From Callaeas wilsoni (taxonomy: Eukaryota > Chordata > Aves > Passeriformes > Callaeidae), in the NCBI GenBank assembly GCA_013398955.1, contig VWPU01003224.1, forward strand, positions 1-64,000: DNA of 64,000 bases, in the 5' to 3' direction. The notes beneath the pieces were generated by a model. It did not search any database, was not told the DNA's origin, and was given only the letters and a program-made list of their open reading frames with translations. Below, piece after piece: positions 48,500 through 60,469 of the stretch. The position numbers and the translations under genes were made by a program. Numbering within the stretch: the stretch's first letter is position 1; each line of letters opens with the position of its first letter.

Positions 48500-49295
48500 A
48501 TTCATTTAGCTACCTGGCTAAGGACTATTTACTATAGAAAATATAAAAAGGAACAAGGAAAGTGATAAATTAAACACACAGATATACAGACCTGAGGGTG
48601 ATAGAGCTGTATTTATTGTTTCCCTGGGTGATTTAATCCTGCGTACATGTTCATGTATGATAAATTCAGTAGCAAACCAAGTCAGACTATCTGGTGAATA
48701 GGAGAAATCTCCATATGTGAAGTCAGTGGTGGGTAGGGAGCCCAAGGTCTGATCATGGAATTTAGCCAGACTGAGAAAGCCGTGTTAATATTTAAGGGAT
48801 CTGTGGGAGTAGGGGAGACTGTGAAGCAGGTGGGTGATTTCATGCACCTGTTTGATAGTAAATATCATGCTGGACAAGCCAGTGAACAGGAGGAGACTCA
48901 TTTGGAGGGGAAAGGGGCCTGGGATCCAGACAGGGATGTTAGGTGAATGTTCAAGAGACCTAAGGATATGGATGCACTTGTGAATGTGGAGAGTGAGAGC
49001 ATGCATGATTTCAGTAGTGAACTTCGACCACACCCAGAGAGAAGGAACAGGGTTTGGCCATCTATACCTATATCTTATGAGAGTCCCGTTTTATGTATTG
49101 TATCCAGGTGCTGTGAAAGGCAGGGCCCTGAATGTGCAAACTGGAAAACAGCAACTGCATCCATCAGCCTGGGATGGAGACCGCTGAGATGGGATGCCTC
49201 ACTCTGTGCTCACCCTGATCTGTACAGAGTGTTAAGAAGATGTAACTACGTGTACTACTAAAGAAATTGAAAAATAAAACCATTAATTATATTTT
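48500..49295. other. Unclassified block of mixed composition, possible old retroelement
   Basis: The sequence is richer in G than its flanks, has several overlapping short open frames on both strands (48518-48745, 48755-48946, 48947-49261), and ends in AAAAATAAAACC and TTTTCAATAAAATT, which resemble polyadenylation signals. Such a layout could be an old LTR or a retrocopy. I see no recognisable protein motif or termini, so no family is claimed. Confidence 0.3.
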
Positions 49296-52089
49296 CAATA
49301 AAATTTACTTACAAACAAATTAACAAGAAAGGAAAATAAAATAAAAATCAAAATAATCTTGACACATCCACAGAAATTTTAGGGTTTTCTGTCTGAATTT
49401 TGAATAGTATTTCATCTCAATTTCTTGAAAGGATAACTTACCAAAATGATTAAGTATTAATTGTTATAAGTTACTGTAATTAATTATCAATATTAATTAA
49501 CACTTTATTATTCTTAGGAGTACTTGCTCTTTTTTTGTGATATATAAAAAAATCTCTGTTTTTTTGACTAAGAGAAACTAAAATAAAATGAAAGATAGAT
49601 GAATACAAAAATCCACGTTTTTAACCATTCCAAGCATATCAACTGTAAAGTGAGAAAAAAGCAGAAAGATATATCAAAGGGACACATCAGTTTAAATTAT
49701 ATCAGGCATAGAGGCTGGGAAGAACCTGATGATATGCAGATACATATATACTGTTTTGATTAACTAACCTATAAAAATAATTTTATGCAATCTGCAAACA
49801 AGAAATATAACTCATAGCACATGAAATTCAAGGGAGAATTGAATATCGTATTTTATGTGCTTTTCACCTAGATTTTGGAGAGCCATTTGCCACACTGCTT
49901 TGTGAATTACTAGCATCTATATACCCACTGAGTGTGTTTACAGCATAGCCTGCAGTGGAATGAAGAGACACCTGAACCAGCACACGTGCCAGATGCAGTG
50001 GAATCCTGACAGCACTGTGTTCAGCATGAGCTTACTCCTTCCACTCATGTCATCGCAATACAGTCAGCTTTCTGTTACCAATGCTAATTGGAGCCTCACA
50101 GAGTTTTGAAAACAGAATTAGTGCTATGGTTTCCACACTGAGCTAACTTGGTCAGGATCAGCCTCATGAACCATCCCTTTCACTTTATGAAAGATGCTAT
50201 GCTGTCCAAATGCACAGAGCCCCTTTGGGTCTGAAGCTGTGTCCAGCATCTAAACCAATAAGCCCTCCAGATATGGCAGAGTGCATGGTGTGAAGACAGC
50301 TGGAACAGCTCTTGGTCACTGGCAAGGGCTCAGCACAGCATGGAGGCAGTTAAAATCTTCTGAGCCAAGGATAGATGCCATTGCACTCGTGTGGCTCTAT
50401 ATTTGGGCAGCAATCTGTGCAGCATTTGTACTGGCCTGCTTAGAGCACCTGGGAACTTTTTGCACCTTTGGCATGATTTAGCTACAGCATAGATAGCTAC
50501 TTCTCAGACGATGCAAAAAGTTACTGAATTGGAGTTATCTCTGACCAGCTGTAGATGTTAATAATGTATGCATCTGAGCTACTCAGCCCAACTCCCTGTG
50601 TGGTCAACTGAGAAAAATAACAGCTTTCAGGTTGTGGCCTATTTCTTCAGAATCATGATGAGAATTGCTCTTCAGTTTGCCTAATTATCTACACTGAATA
50701 AAAGAAGCCTCACATGTCTATCTCAAATGTGGACCTATAACATGATGTCTAGAGCTAGCTGGCATCATCTTTAGCATCTACCATGGGTCCTGTGCCTTAC
50801 TATTTTAAAATGCCTTATCAACCATCTCCTGTAGAAAGAACAAAAAAAAATGACTTTTCATTTACAAATTGACATAGGAGGGACATGTATTGCATGTTCA
50901 GAGTTCACAGAAGCTGTAGAGAACTGATCTTATTTGACCCTGTGAGAGATCCATTTGCTTTGTCAATTTGGGAATAAGCAGAACACTTTGTATGGCACTG
51001 ATATAAAATACAACAGTGGCTTCAGGACAATGATCCTGCCTATAATTAGGTTCATAACATCAAAGCAAAACCACTCATTTTGTGAGTTTCTTAGGCTCTT
51101 GTGACATTGGTCTAAAATGCTAGATCATACTGCTGTTCAGATAATTATAGATGCAGAGGGAAATATATAAACTCTCCATTAATTGCGTGGATAAAAATTA
51201 GTACTTACATCCAAAGGAGAGCTTTGGATGAATGAGCCTCAGCTAAAGGGACCGTATAGTAGGTTTGCAAGTGCACATACTGTATTCATCTTAAGAGTTG
51301 CTAAGTACTCAACTCTGAACTTGAAGAATGGGCCAAGAGGAATGCTGTATAGAACACGTTGCACATTCTTGAGATAACTTTGCCTTGTTGAGAATAAAAA
51401 TTAATGAGTTTTAAGGCAAGGAACAAAAGAGTGGAAGGGAAAAGATCAACTTCATCTATTTTGAAAGACAAAATGTCAGGCTGTTGAAATGTGCTGTTTT
51501 GACACCTTTGAACTTCCAAATTAGTAACAGCAAAACCTTCTAAGAACAGAAAACAATTTCTTGCCCACATCTAAATCTACTACTATTGTAAGTATCATGC
51601 TTAATATTTTAGTTGCAGACAGTCTGAGGGCAATGCTCATTTAAACACACAATTTATGGCTGAAGTATCTGGAAGTTTTCAGACATCTACAAAACATGTG
51701 TTCAACTGGCTATCACTTATTAATACCACACCAATTGAATGTTTTTTACAAAATATTAAATGAATTTGTAAAGAAGAAAGTGTTAAATTTTTTAACTACT
51801 AATTTACATGATAAGCAATATTGATGATATGACAATATGATTTTTGGTTACGGGTCTACTGATTTATAAAACTTAATGTGCTGCTGTAATTCAATGTTAT
51901 ATTTTTGAAATAAATCCCAGGTCAGAGCTAGGAAACTGTTTAGATAAGGGCTTGATATAATGAAAGAACTCTATGTTCTGATCACTGTATGTGTTTTCAG
52001 ACAGAGGCATATCACTGAAACAGTGTGCTTCAAAACCCGTCTTCCGTGGCAATAAAAATTATGCAGATTGTACAAAGTAACTTTGGCAG
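49296..52089. other. AT-rich non-coding DNA, nothing recognised
   Basis: No supported feature is seen. The part near 49900-50500 is less AT-rich, but no repeat or exon could be named. Confidence 0.5.
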
Positions 52090-52706
52090 TGTGACTCCAG
52101 CCAGCAACTAAGCTGACCTAGTCACTCTGTCACTCCTCTCCAGCAGGCTGGGTCAGAAGAACAAGAACGAAGAGCAAAAAGAACAGCAGAAGAATCAGAA
52201 GAGCATAAATGAAAAAACTCATAGGTCAAGATAAAGACAGTCGAAAATGTGAAGCAAAACTGCATGCACAAGCCAAGTAAAATTAGGAACTCATGAACTC
52301 ATTCAGTACTTCCCACGCATGGGCATTTTTCAATCACCTCCTGTAAAGCAGGGCCTCAGCCCACATGATAACTACTTTGGAAGACAAGCAGCATCACTCT
52401 GAATATCCACCATTCCTCCTCCTTTCCCCCAGTTTTTATTACTGAGAATGAAATTATGTGGTAAATAATATCCCTTTGGCCAGTTGAGGTCTCCCATGCT
52501 ATCTCTGTCTCCTCCCAGCCTCATGAGCACTCCAACTTACTCGGTGCAGAGTCAGAGTGTGAAAAAAGAAAATCCCAATATTGTGTTGAACTGAAACACT
52601 ATAGCTGAAACACTGGTGTGTTATCAGCACTGGTTTAACCACAAATTAGACACAGCATGCTGCTGCTATGAAGAAAATTCACTCCATCTTTTCCAGTTCC
52701 AGTACA
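52090..52706 (+). mobile_element. Solo LTR, near full-length avian ERV (ERVL-like) family
   Basis: It begins TGTGACTCCAGCCAGCAACT and ends TTCCAGTTCCAGTACA, giving TG...CA termini about 617 bp apart. In order it has AAAAAACTCATAGGTCAAGA and AAAGACAG, CATTCAGTACTTCCCACGCA, CTCCTGTAAAGCAGGGCCTC, TTTGGAAGACAAGCAGCATC, TTTTTATTACTGAGAATGA, AATATCCCTTTGGCCAGTTG, and near the end GCTGCTATGAAGAAAATTC. This block order is that of a widespread bird LTR, and the copy at 3946-4346 shares it. No retroviral genes flank it, so it is a solo LTR left by recombination or an otherwise eroded provirus. A clean target-site duplication was not found. Confidence 0.82.
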
Positions 52707-53500
52707 ATAACTGAGGAGTCTTTAGTCAAATAACAACAAAAAATTAGAAAAAAATATTTTAGGGCTATACTTTGGCAGATTTTACTTGTGTTACTCTATA
52801 TAAATAGTAGAACTTATGTCAGTACAGTTGTAGAAGTTGTGCTTGCTTGGAAATTATTTTTTGTCGGTTTAGCATGAGAAAAGTCATACAACAGTTTTAC
52901 TTTTGAGCTTCTAACAGGTGTTTGCAAACAAGATGTTTAAAGGCTGCGTGTAAAAGTAGACTATGTCTATTAAAACTAATGTATACTGGCTGTTTATAAT
53001 TCTGTGAATGGCTGCCTAGAAAAGAGCCCCCAAGGAGTTTGAATGAAGTCTAAGGAAAGGAAACAACCAGAATTACAGCCAAAAGAATAAGTCCACAGTC
53101 TGTCCTTAACTCACTTTATTGACACAGCAGAATAGTCTTTTTCCTCTCTAAAAGCAGTCAGGAAAAAGGAGTTCCACTCTAGAAAGCAGGTTAAAAGCAA
53201 AGTTGATGCAGACTGTGGAGTCTCTAAAAAAAAAAAAAATCACATTTCTGTGATATTTTCTATTCAAGGAAAAAAGAGCTTTTTAGCTGCTTATGTCTTA
53301 GGCCTGGATATATATCTATGAGTCAAGTATATATTAATTCTTTAGAAATGGACTGAAAAACCAAAAACCCTGGTGTCATACTGTTAGCCAGGTTTATTCC
53401 CTATGCAGTGTGCTCTATTTAAAATGATTTGGAGCTTAACACCTTTTGAACCTTTGTTTTTTGCATTGTTATTGCCTCTGTTCAGATATGTTTACTGAGA
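52707..53500. other. AT-rich non-coding DNA, nothing recognised
   Basis: This is the stretch between two LTR-type elements. It contains an A13 run at 53227-53239 but no gene. Confidence 0.5.
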
Positions 53501-54345
53501 TGTTGTTATGATCTGGTTATGAAAATTGTAAGAGAGATGAGTCTGCTTGAATTAAGGTGCAAATGCGACCATATTCCAAAGTCAATAGTATGCATTTTAT
53601 TTAACAGTAAATGTGAGGTAGAGAGATAGAGAGAAATAGGACAGAGAAGGGTGGGAGAGAAAGAGAGTGACAGAGGGACATTAAGGAGAAAATATCATCA
53701 CTCTGTGGATTCCAATGGCATCCCGTTGATCCTCTTCCCCAGTCTTCTTGGTGATGATGGTCCTACAAAACACAGAGTTCAATGGATTCAGTATGTTCAG
53801 GCTAGCTGGGAATGCTCAGGTGCCTGCCCTGGGCAGTCTGACACAGTCTCTTGCAGCACGTTCTGGATGTGTTGCATGACTTTGCATCACGCGCAGTGCT
53901 CTGCTGCAAGGCCTCAAGAATGAGTCTGGGGAGCACTTTGGGGCTCTTTGATGGATTATGACACCCCCCCCAGCTGCCCCTCCTGTGAATGTCCTGTGGA
54001 TGTGGCCTTCCTGGGGTGGGGGGTTTGCAATTGAACCAGTTTGTGTGAGGGAGGATGGACGTTCACTCCCTCTGACTAGAGTTACACCACACACCCAAAA
54101 CTCTCCTCCTCCCCCTTTGTTGTGGGGGGAGTGTGCGCAAACCCGGCCTCAGCAGATGGGCCTGTGGGCTGTGGCCTCCCCCACCCAGAACCCCGCCAGA
54201 GCTGATTTTCAGGACAGCTGCTGGGTTTGGTTTTCTCATGGATGCATTCTTCTCTCTCAGCCTCATGTACTTCTCCCTAGTCTTGAGATAATTGAGCAAT
54301 AGTGTCACCTTGATCTTATCTCAAGTTCCTTTAGGCAGCTTAACA
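53501..54345 (-). mobile_element. GC-rich LTR-like element, antisense
   Basis: This block is much richer in G and C than its surroundings and has TGTT...AACA outer ends (TGTTGTTATG at 53501, AGCTTAACA ending 54345). Read on the minus strand it would run from TGTTAAGCTGCCTAAAGG to a polyadenylation signal AATAAA (TTTATT on plus near 53597), followed by about 100 bases to the end, as in a U3-R-U5 layout. Runs such as CACCCCCCCCAGCTGCCCC and CTCTCCTCCTCCCCCTTTG lie in the putative U3. The frames on both strands are composition artefacts. The family is not identified and no target duplication is visible, so the boundaries are provisional. Confidence 0.5.
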
Positions 54346-54394
54346 GTCCAAAGTTCCAGTTAGGAAGCTTATTGAGGGAGGGGTGGCCTTGGTG

Positions 54395-54512
54395 GTCACA
54401 GCTTCTGCCTCTTGTCCTATTGCCTGGCACCACGGAGAAGAGGATGGCTCCATCCTCTTCACTTCCTCCCTTCTCGCAGTAAGATCCCCTCTCAGTCTTC
54501 TCAATTACAATA
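54395..54512 (-). mobile_element. CR1 LINE scrap, antisense
   Basis: The plus strand reads CTTCTGCCTCTTGTCCTATT, GCCTGGCACCACGGAGAAGA, GGCTCCATCCTCTTCA, then GATCCCCTCTCAGTCTTCTC, which is the antisense CR1 3' region seen also at 41040-41160. A small internal deletion separates the last two segments, and both outer ends are missing. Confidence 0.85.
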
Positions 54513-57500
54513 GACATGATCTGACATACTCATCTTCAAAAGATGATTCTTTTATCTAAGGCCTACCAGTTATATTTGATCTTTAAAGCTCTAGGACATT
54601 GAATTCGAAGGTGAAAACCACACAAGACAAACACAAGGAGCGCACAAGGAGACCTCTGTGAAGTAATTTCCTTTGAATTAACAAAATATTCCTACTAAAG
54701 AACATTTTTCCTTTACTCTTAAGGTTTTAGATTCTGGCATGTGGGACTAAACTTCTTCCATCTGTTAAATTGAACTACTGTGTGAAGTAATTGCAATGCT
54801 TAATAACCACCCCTCCCCTCAAATCAATATTTTATTTCCCCAGTCTTACAAAAGATATGAAAAATGTCTTTGAAGTCACTAGCGCTCAATGTTCACTACA
54901 TCATGCAAGAAGAAAATTTTGTTAACTTGCTTTATTCTCTGTTGGGTAAAAGAAGACTTACAGTTTATAAGCAGGAATAGCTTAGCAAATTTTTTATGTG
55001 CATCTTCAGATAAAAAATCGTTTCTGTGAGTAAAAACTGTCAAACAAAATATTTGTGATTCTGTGATGTAACTACAGTGTTATACTGCTGACTCCCTATA
55101 GATCTGTGTGATATCTAGTTATCTCCATTGAGCTCCTGCATGCAAATCAAGGAATAAAACCCACCGAAAGTCATGCAGACTCTTGCCAAACCTAACACAT
55201 TTGCTGCTTGCAGCCATGGGTCTGTCTCCTTCCCTCCATCATTTTGTAAAAACAGCAGCTCATGCAATTCTTGAGCAGGCTTTAGGCTTTCCATGAGAAG
55301 GCTGCCTACTGTCTATGCTTGTATTATTAATGATGAAATCCATTTTCTGTGGTGTTTTGTGAAGCAGCTACATAAGTACTTTGCCTCTTAACTATTGGGC
55401 ATTATATCAGAGTTGGTATATTGAAGTGGTGACATGAAAAGATAGTGTGGGCTGGATCTAGTGTTCATCTTCAAAGAGGCAGCTCTGAGCTTATCCTTGA
55501 ATTTTCAAATAAGATCAGCTTTCTTCCATATGGGGAAAACTTCCTGGTTTGGTTCTGATGCTAAATTTCAGCCTTGGGCACGTTTTTTTAAGAAAAGACT
55601 AGCCTGTGACAAACAAGAATCAGTGATATGCTGATAATTATAGCAATGTTTGAATGTACTGTTGTGACTTGCCTTTGTAGTGAAGCTAGTGAAGCATCCC
55701 CTAGAGAAAATTGCATTTTTCATAAATACCAAACATTCAGGAATAATTACTGCAAAGCATTTGGATGCCTGAAGGCTCACTCCTTTGTGAATGGAACCAA
55801 CAGTGAGAAACAGACATGGAACAGCCACGCATTTCTTATGAGTGTCTGTCTTTCCCAAATGCATTCATTCTGTCCTGTTCTTCAAATCCACTTGAAAAGG
55901 CTTTTTAGTCCTTTATGAGTTCAAAATATCATTAAATAATCACTGCTCTTCTTGTTTGAACAACATGCTTCTCTCAGTTCTAGATTTAGTAATAAAGTCT
56001 AACATTTCTGAGATGAGACATTTTATAAATGAGCCATCTTCTCTACCAACTGGGAAGATTTTGTAAGGTGGTTTTCATCTTCTTTTTGTTTTTCTGTGGG
56101 CAGATGAGTCAAGTAAAGATTATCAAGTACAAGAGTGTTGACTTTTCATATTGCTGTTAATATAGCTGAATACATTTGTTTTCATGATTTATCTTTCAAA
56201 AGTATAATTGAACAATCTTTGTAGACACAGACAGCTTATATACAAACCTTCCCAACAAAAATATTCCCTCTTTCAGGTACTTATTATTTTAAGCCCTTAG
56301 TTTTTGCACTTTCTCACTTCCTAAAGTTTTTTTTTTTGTCTTTCTTTTATATCTTAATTACATTAGGTAATGTCTCTAATGATATTGTCATATATTTAAT
56401 ATCTTTTTTCTTTGTTTTTTACCTGTTTATTCTGGCTTGTTATTCACTGAAAATGTCCCTGTGAAAGATGATTCTTTCAACATGGACCAGACACCAGCAA
56501 TTCTTTTTAATCTGCCTGTGGCTTCTGTTAACTGTTGAAGATGTGTGCCTCCTTAGACATAACCTCTTGTAGGAATGATGGATGATTCCTACAAAAATAG
56601 CCTATTTTGCTATGAATTTTTGTTACTGGACATACTATCTTCCAAAACTGCTAATTCCAAAGAAGATGCCTGTGTGGAAACAATGAAGCCTAGTTTATCC
56701 TGAGTAGGTACTAATTTCAGCATTTCTTTAGTTTCATTTTTGCAGTTAGCTTACTTTCATTCTCTGTTTTATTGACTGTCTTGTTTTAGAATAATTCTCA
56801 AAAATACTGCCTTTGAGAAAGAGAGTAACGTGAGTAAATAATTTATATTTTGTGATTGATGTAGTATTCAGGTTCAACTTCATACATATACATACCTAGT
56901 TTTCTACACACAACATAGATATCTATACCCTCCCTCCAGTCAGTGGAACGGATTGTATTTTTCTGGATTGACAGTTACAGAATGATTAAAATGGCAGTAC
57001 ACAAAAAAATTCAAGTTTCTTCTATGAAGGGTGGAACCTTTTTTTATAACGTTGTTGCTTAAATTATTGATGCTCAGAAATTCAGAAGGTCTAGGACAGA
57101 CAACATTCAAAAAATAAAGTAAATTATTTATTAACATTGGTAATTTTGTATTGAAGGACTGAAAATTATTGTGAAGGTTAGGTATTTTAAAAAATTGGGT
57201 AAAGAGAAAAAAACACATGATAAAAATATTTTGAATGAAAACATGTAACAAGGTTGTTATAACTGACATGCAATGTGAAATCCAGAACCTTGTCTTGGGT
57301 GTTTAGGATATCCATAAAAACAGAATGAATTAAGTAATACAGCAAGATACAGAATTAATCAGCATATCATACTCATACAACATGAAAGAAGTCATAAGAG
57401 ACTGGCTGATACAGAAAGGCTGGATACAGATGAGGACCAAAACTGTCATATTGAATATGCAACAAGGCTTAGAGGAAACATTTCAATTTGAAGGTGTACA

Positions 57501-59945
57501 AATCTGAACCATTATCAGTTTCATCATTTCTTTCAGAGACTTTCAAAATATAGATAGAAGATGAGCTTTATTTTAGTAAAGTTGTCTGGTCATTACTACA
57601 CATTCTTCTCATTTTCGATTTGCACAGATATGTGAATTCAATGTCCTCCTCTGTGTGAAAGAACTCAAATATATTACTTCAATTTCTAGTGTCATGTAGT
57701 GGAGAAAGAAGTAAAGGCATGGGATAGGGAAAGGGAGATACATTTTTTCATGCATGGAAATGCTAAGAAGTGTAAAGAATAATTTTACTGGAAGGACAAT
57801 CTTGAAGCTCATCAACTTGATATTTCACTTTGTCCAGGCAGACATCAAAAAGAAAATAATAATTAAAAAAGATAATGTGAATATAATGAATTTTAGCTTC
57901 CTTAGTATTCTGAAAACTAAAAGTTTCTCGTGCTTCAGACATTCCAACTTAATGAATCTAACATTATTATTATTTGCACTGCATAACATACTGAAATATC
58001 TTACTCATGGTATATTGTCAAAGAACTAAAGGAACAAAACACAAACTAAAATACTTATATATTTCCCACAGATAGAGACTGGAGCATGAGATACCTATTG
58101 TAATTGGGCAGAAATACTGCTACTATTCTGATTCAATTATTATTTCTCATTGTCAGGTTGTTGCTAGTTCACTGATTTATTTATTTATTTGTTTTCTAAA
58201 GTACCACCAAAATGCTCTTTACAGTCATGGTCTAACCAGAAAAATAAATAGTGTCACAGAATGCAATATCTATGAAGATCATAGTCAGTGCAAATTATAT
58301 TTTTACAAGTGACTGCCTATGTTGTTTCAAAAAAAGAAAATTCAAGTTTAAATTATAAGGTATTTATTTTAAATTTGTTGAGTATTGTTTTCATAACTAA
58401 ATATTGAGTTTTCCATTAAGCAACAAGAAAATGATCTATAGAGAGGTACTATTCTAAGGTGAGATTACAGGCATAATAATAACAGCAATAATCTTTGTTT
58501 CATGTTAAGTTGATACCAGTTCCAAGATTCCATCAAAGCTACTGTCAGTCCTTGCTGTCACCACATACATGGTAAATATTACTAAATATTACTCTACACT
58601 TTATTGGTATTCAAAGTGTGTGCAATCACATTGAGCTCCTAGTTTTGTCATGTTATGCTATGATGAAAAATTAATCTGAAATCAATGCAATACTCTCACT
58701 GACTTAAAATAACTTTACATCAAGACTTGTCACTGTAGTGATGCATCTCAGGTTATCTTATATTTTGATGCAAAAGGAATCTGTTCTTTACCTATGTAAC
58801 CATGACTTTAATATGGAAAGAAAAAGCATATGGTGGCATAGCTTCTGCTCATGGCATAGACTGTGCACCATACCATAAAACCAAAAATAAGTATGGGAAA
58901 GGGGAGTATATCAATGGGAGTTTTACTGTCTGTGATTTAAAAGAAAATATGATTAAGGACACATTTTTTGTTCATTATGAACTGTAGTGTTTCACTTGTG
59001 TCTGAAGCATGCAATTGATCCACAACAGTTTATAGTAGCTAACTCTCTAGCTGGTAACACCTAATTCCAATCTTCATTTGCAGCAGTAACTACATGGCTG
59101 TGAAAGCAGGCTGATTTATGAGCATGTGAGCAAGCTTAGAATTAGAGCCATAGACTTTACAACTACACTATCAAAGCAGAAAATAAAACAAACAGATTCC
59201 CCTAAGTTATTTTTATGGCTCTGTACATTCTCTGTTCTGTACATTCCGACATATTCATATATATTAATAAATTTATCCTCACAAATTTCATTTGAGAATA
59301 GAGAATATTTTTTAGGTTCTTTGAACAATTGTTGCTGTGGAAAAGAATCAGATGTATAAAATGTCAAGCATCAATAATTTTATTCCCAATATTACTAAAA
59401 ATTCATAGTCCAGAGAGATGAAAAATGAAAGGCTAAATTCAATAATGGTGTCTTAATATCATTTCAGTGCTGTGTGAGCTGGTGTCCAACAGAAAGTTAT
59501 TTGCAGATTTTTTAGAGCAGTTGTTCTTACCTTTTTTTGAGTTACCCTCAATATAATAGTCTTCTCACCATCCACATGCCCCATCTCTCTGCCACTTTAG
59601 CAAGGGCTCTATCACTGTTCTCATTTATCAAGGTGCAGTCCTTTGGCAGGAAATCAGCGGAATAAATGGAACCATGTTAGTGCATCCACTGAGACAGTTC
59701 ATCTAATCCTATATTTTCCAATTCCCTGGACAGAAAAAATTCTATGGAGTGCATTGGCCTACATCTTGAGATGCACCACTTGTTTCTGTGTTCTGACATA
59801 ACAGAATTGATACCACGAGTTATAGGCAGCATGGAGAGGCAATGAAGAGCAGATATGCTGATGACTGAGGATTTTAGCTTTTATGTTTTTCATATATTTG
59901 TATTCCTGTAATTCTCTAGCGTATAACTCTAAACTCCATATAGAG
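54513..59945. other. AT-rich gene desert, nothing recognised
   Basis: No supported feature is seen in about 5.4 kb. Two frames overlap on opposite strands at 55568-55918, and another lies at 56940-57269. All are about 110 codons or shorter and lack domains. ATTT units occur near 58175-58192. Confidence 0.5.
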
Positions 59946-60301
59946 TGTTAGCTACTGCTTTCCCCTCTTGGTTAGACACAATTCCTCTCTAGGCCTGGGA
60001 ATCAAGGGCATCTTAGTGTCTCAGACCCTGAGAAATCTAAACAAAAGTGAGTTGGGAGGAGAGCAAACTTGAGGTAAATGACTTCATTACCTGAAGCTGT
60101 AATTGGAAGATTAACCCCTAATATGTAAATGGACCAAACTCATAAAAGTAAGAAAACCCATGACCCGTTGTCCATTTTTGGTTTTAGTTCCTGTTGGGGG
60201 GGCTTTATCTGCCCTGAATGTACCTGAAGGTCCTTCAATAAATATAACCACTTTTTATTCTCTAAATTTTGTCTGGCCTCTGTTTTTAGGCAAGCCCAAC
60301 A
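59946..60301 (+). mobile_element. Solo LTR of an avian endogenous retrovirus
   Basis: It runs from TGTTAGCTACTGC to GGCAAGCCCAACA (TG...CA ends, about 356 bp). Internal landmarks are GGCCTGGGAATCAAGGGCAT, AAGCTGTAATTGGAAGATTA and ACCCCTAATATGTAAATGGA, CATAAAAG as a possible TATA region near 60138, and a polyadenylation signal AATAAA at 60237-60242, followed by a TTTTTATTCTCT tract and TCTGGCCTCTGTTTTTAGG. The 3' part matches the layout of a short bird LTR of ERVL type. The 5' border is less certain than the 3' border. A CR1 begins about 170 bp downstream. Confidence 0.7.
60237..60242 (+). terminator. LTR polyadenylation signal AATAAA
   Basis: An AATAAA hexamer about 60 bases before the LTR 3' end, followed by a T-rich stretch, as expected at an R/U5 boundary. 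Confidence 0.55.
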
Positions 60302-60469
60302 AGGCATCGATGCCATGCAAGTTGTGCAGGGTGGAATAGCCAGTTTGGAGAGAAATGTGCCTCATATTTCAGATGTATTTAGAATCCACATGTAGTAGAA
60401 GGGCAAGAAATGAGACAATCAATGTTGCAAGGAAATTGAAAAGGGCAGTCTGATGGCTGATTCCATACG
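60302..60469. other. Short unassigned spacer between LTR and CR1
   Basis: About 170 bases that I cannot assign to the LTR, its internal region or CR1. Confidence 0.4.

Noticed and set aside
60193..60301. Shorter LTR from TGTTGGG to CCCAACA
   Set aside because: The inverted ends are attractive, but 109 bp is too short for an LTR and recognisable LTR-type sequence extends upstream to about 59946.
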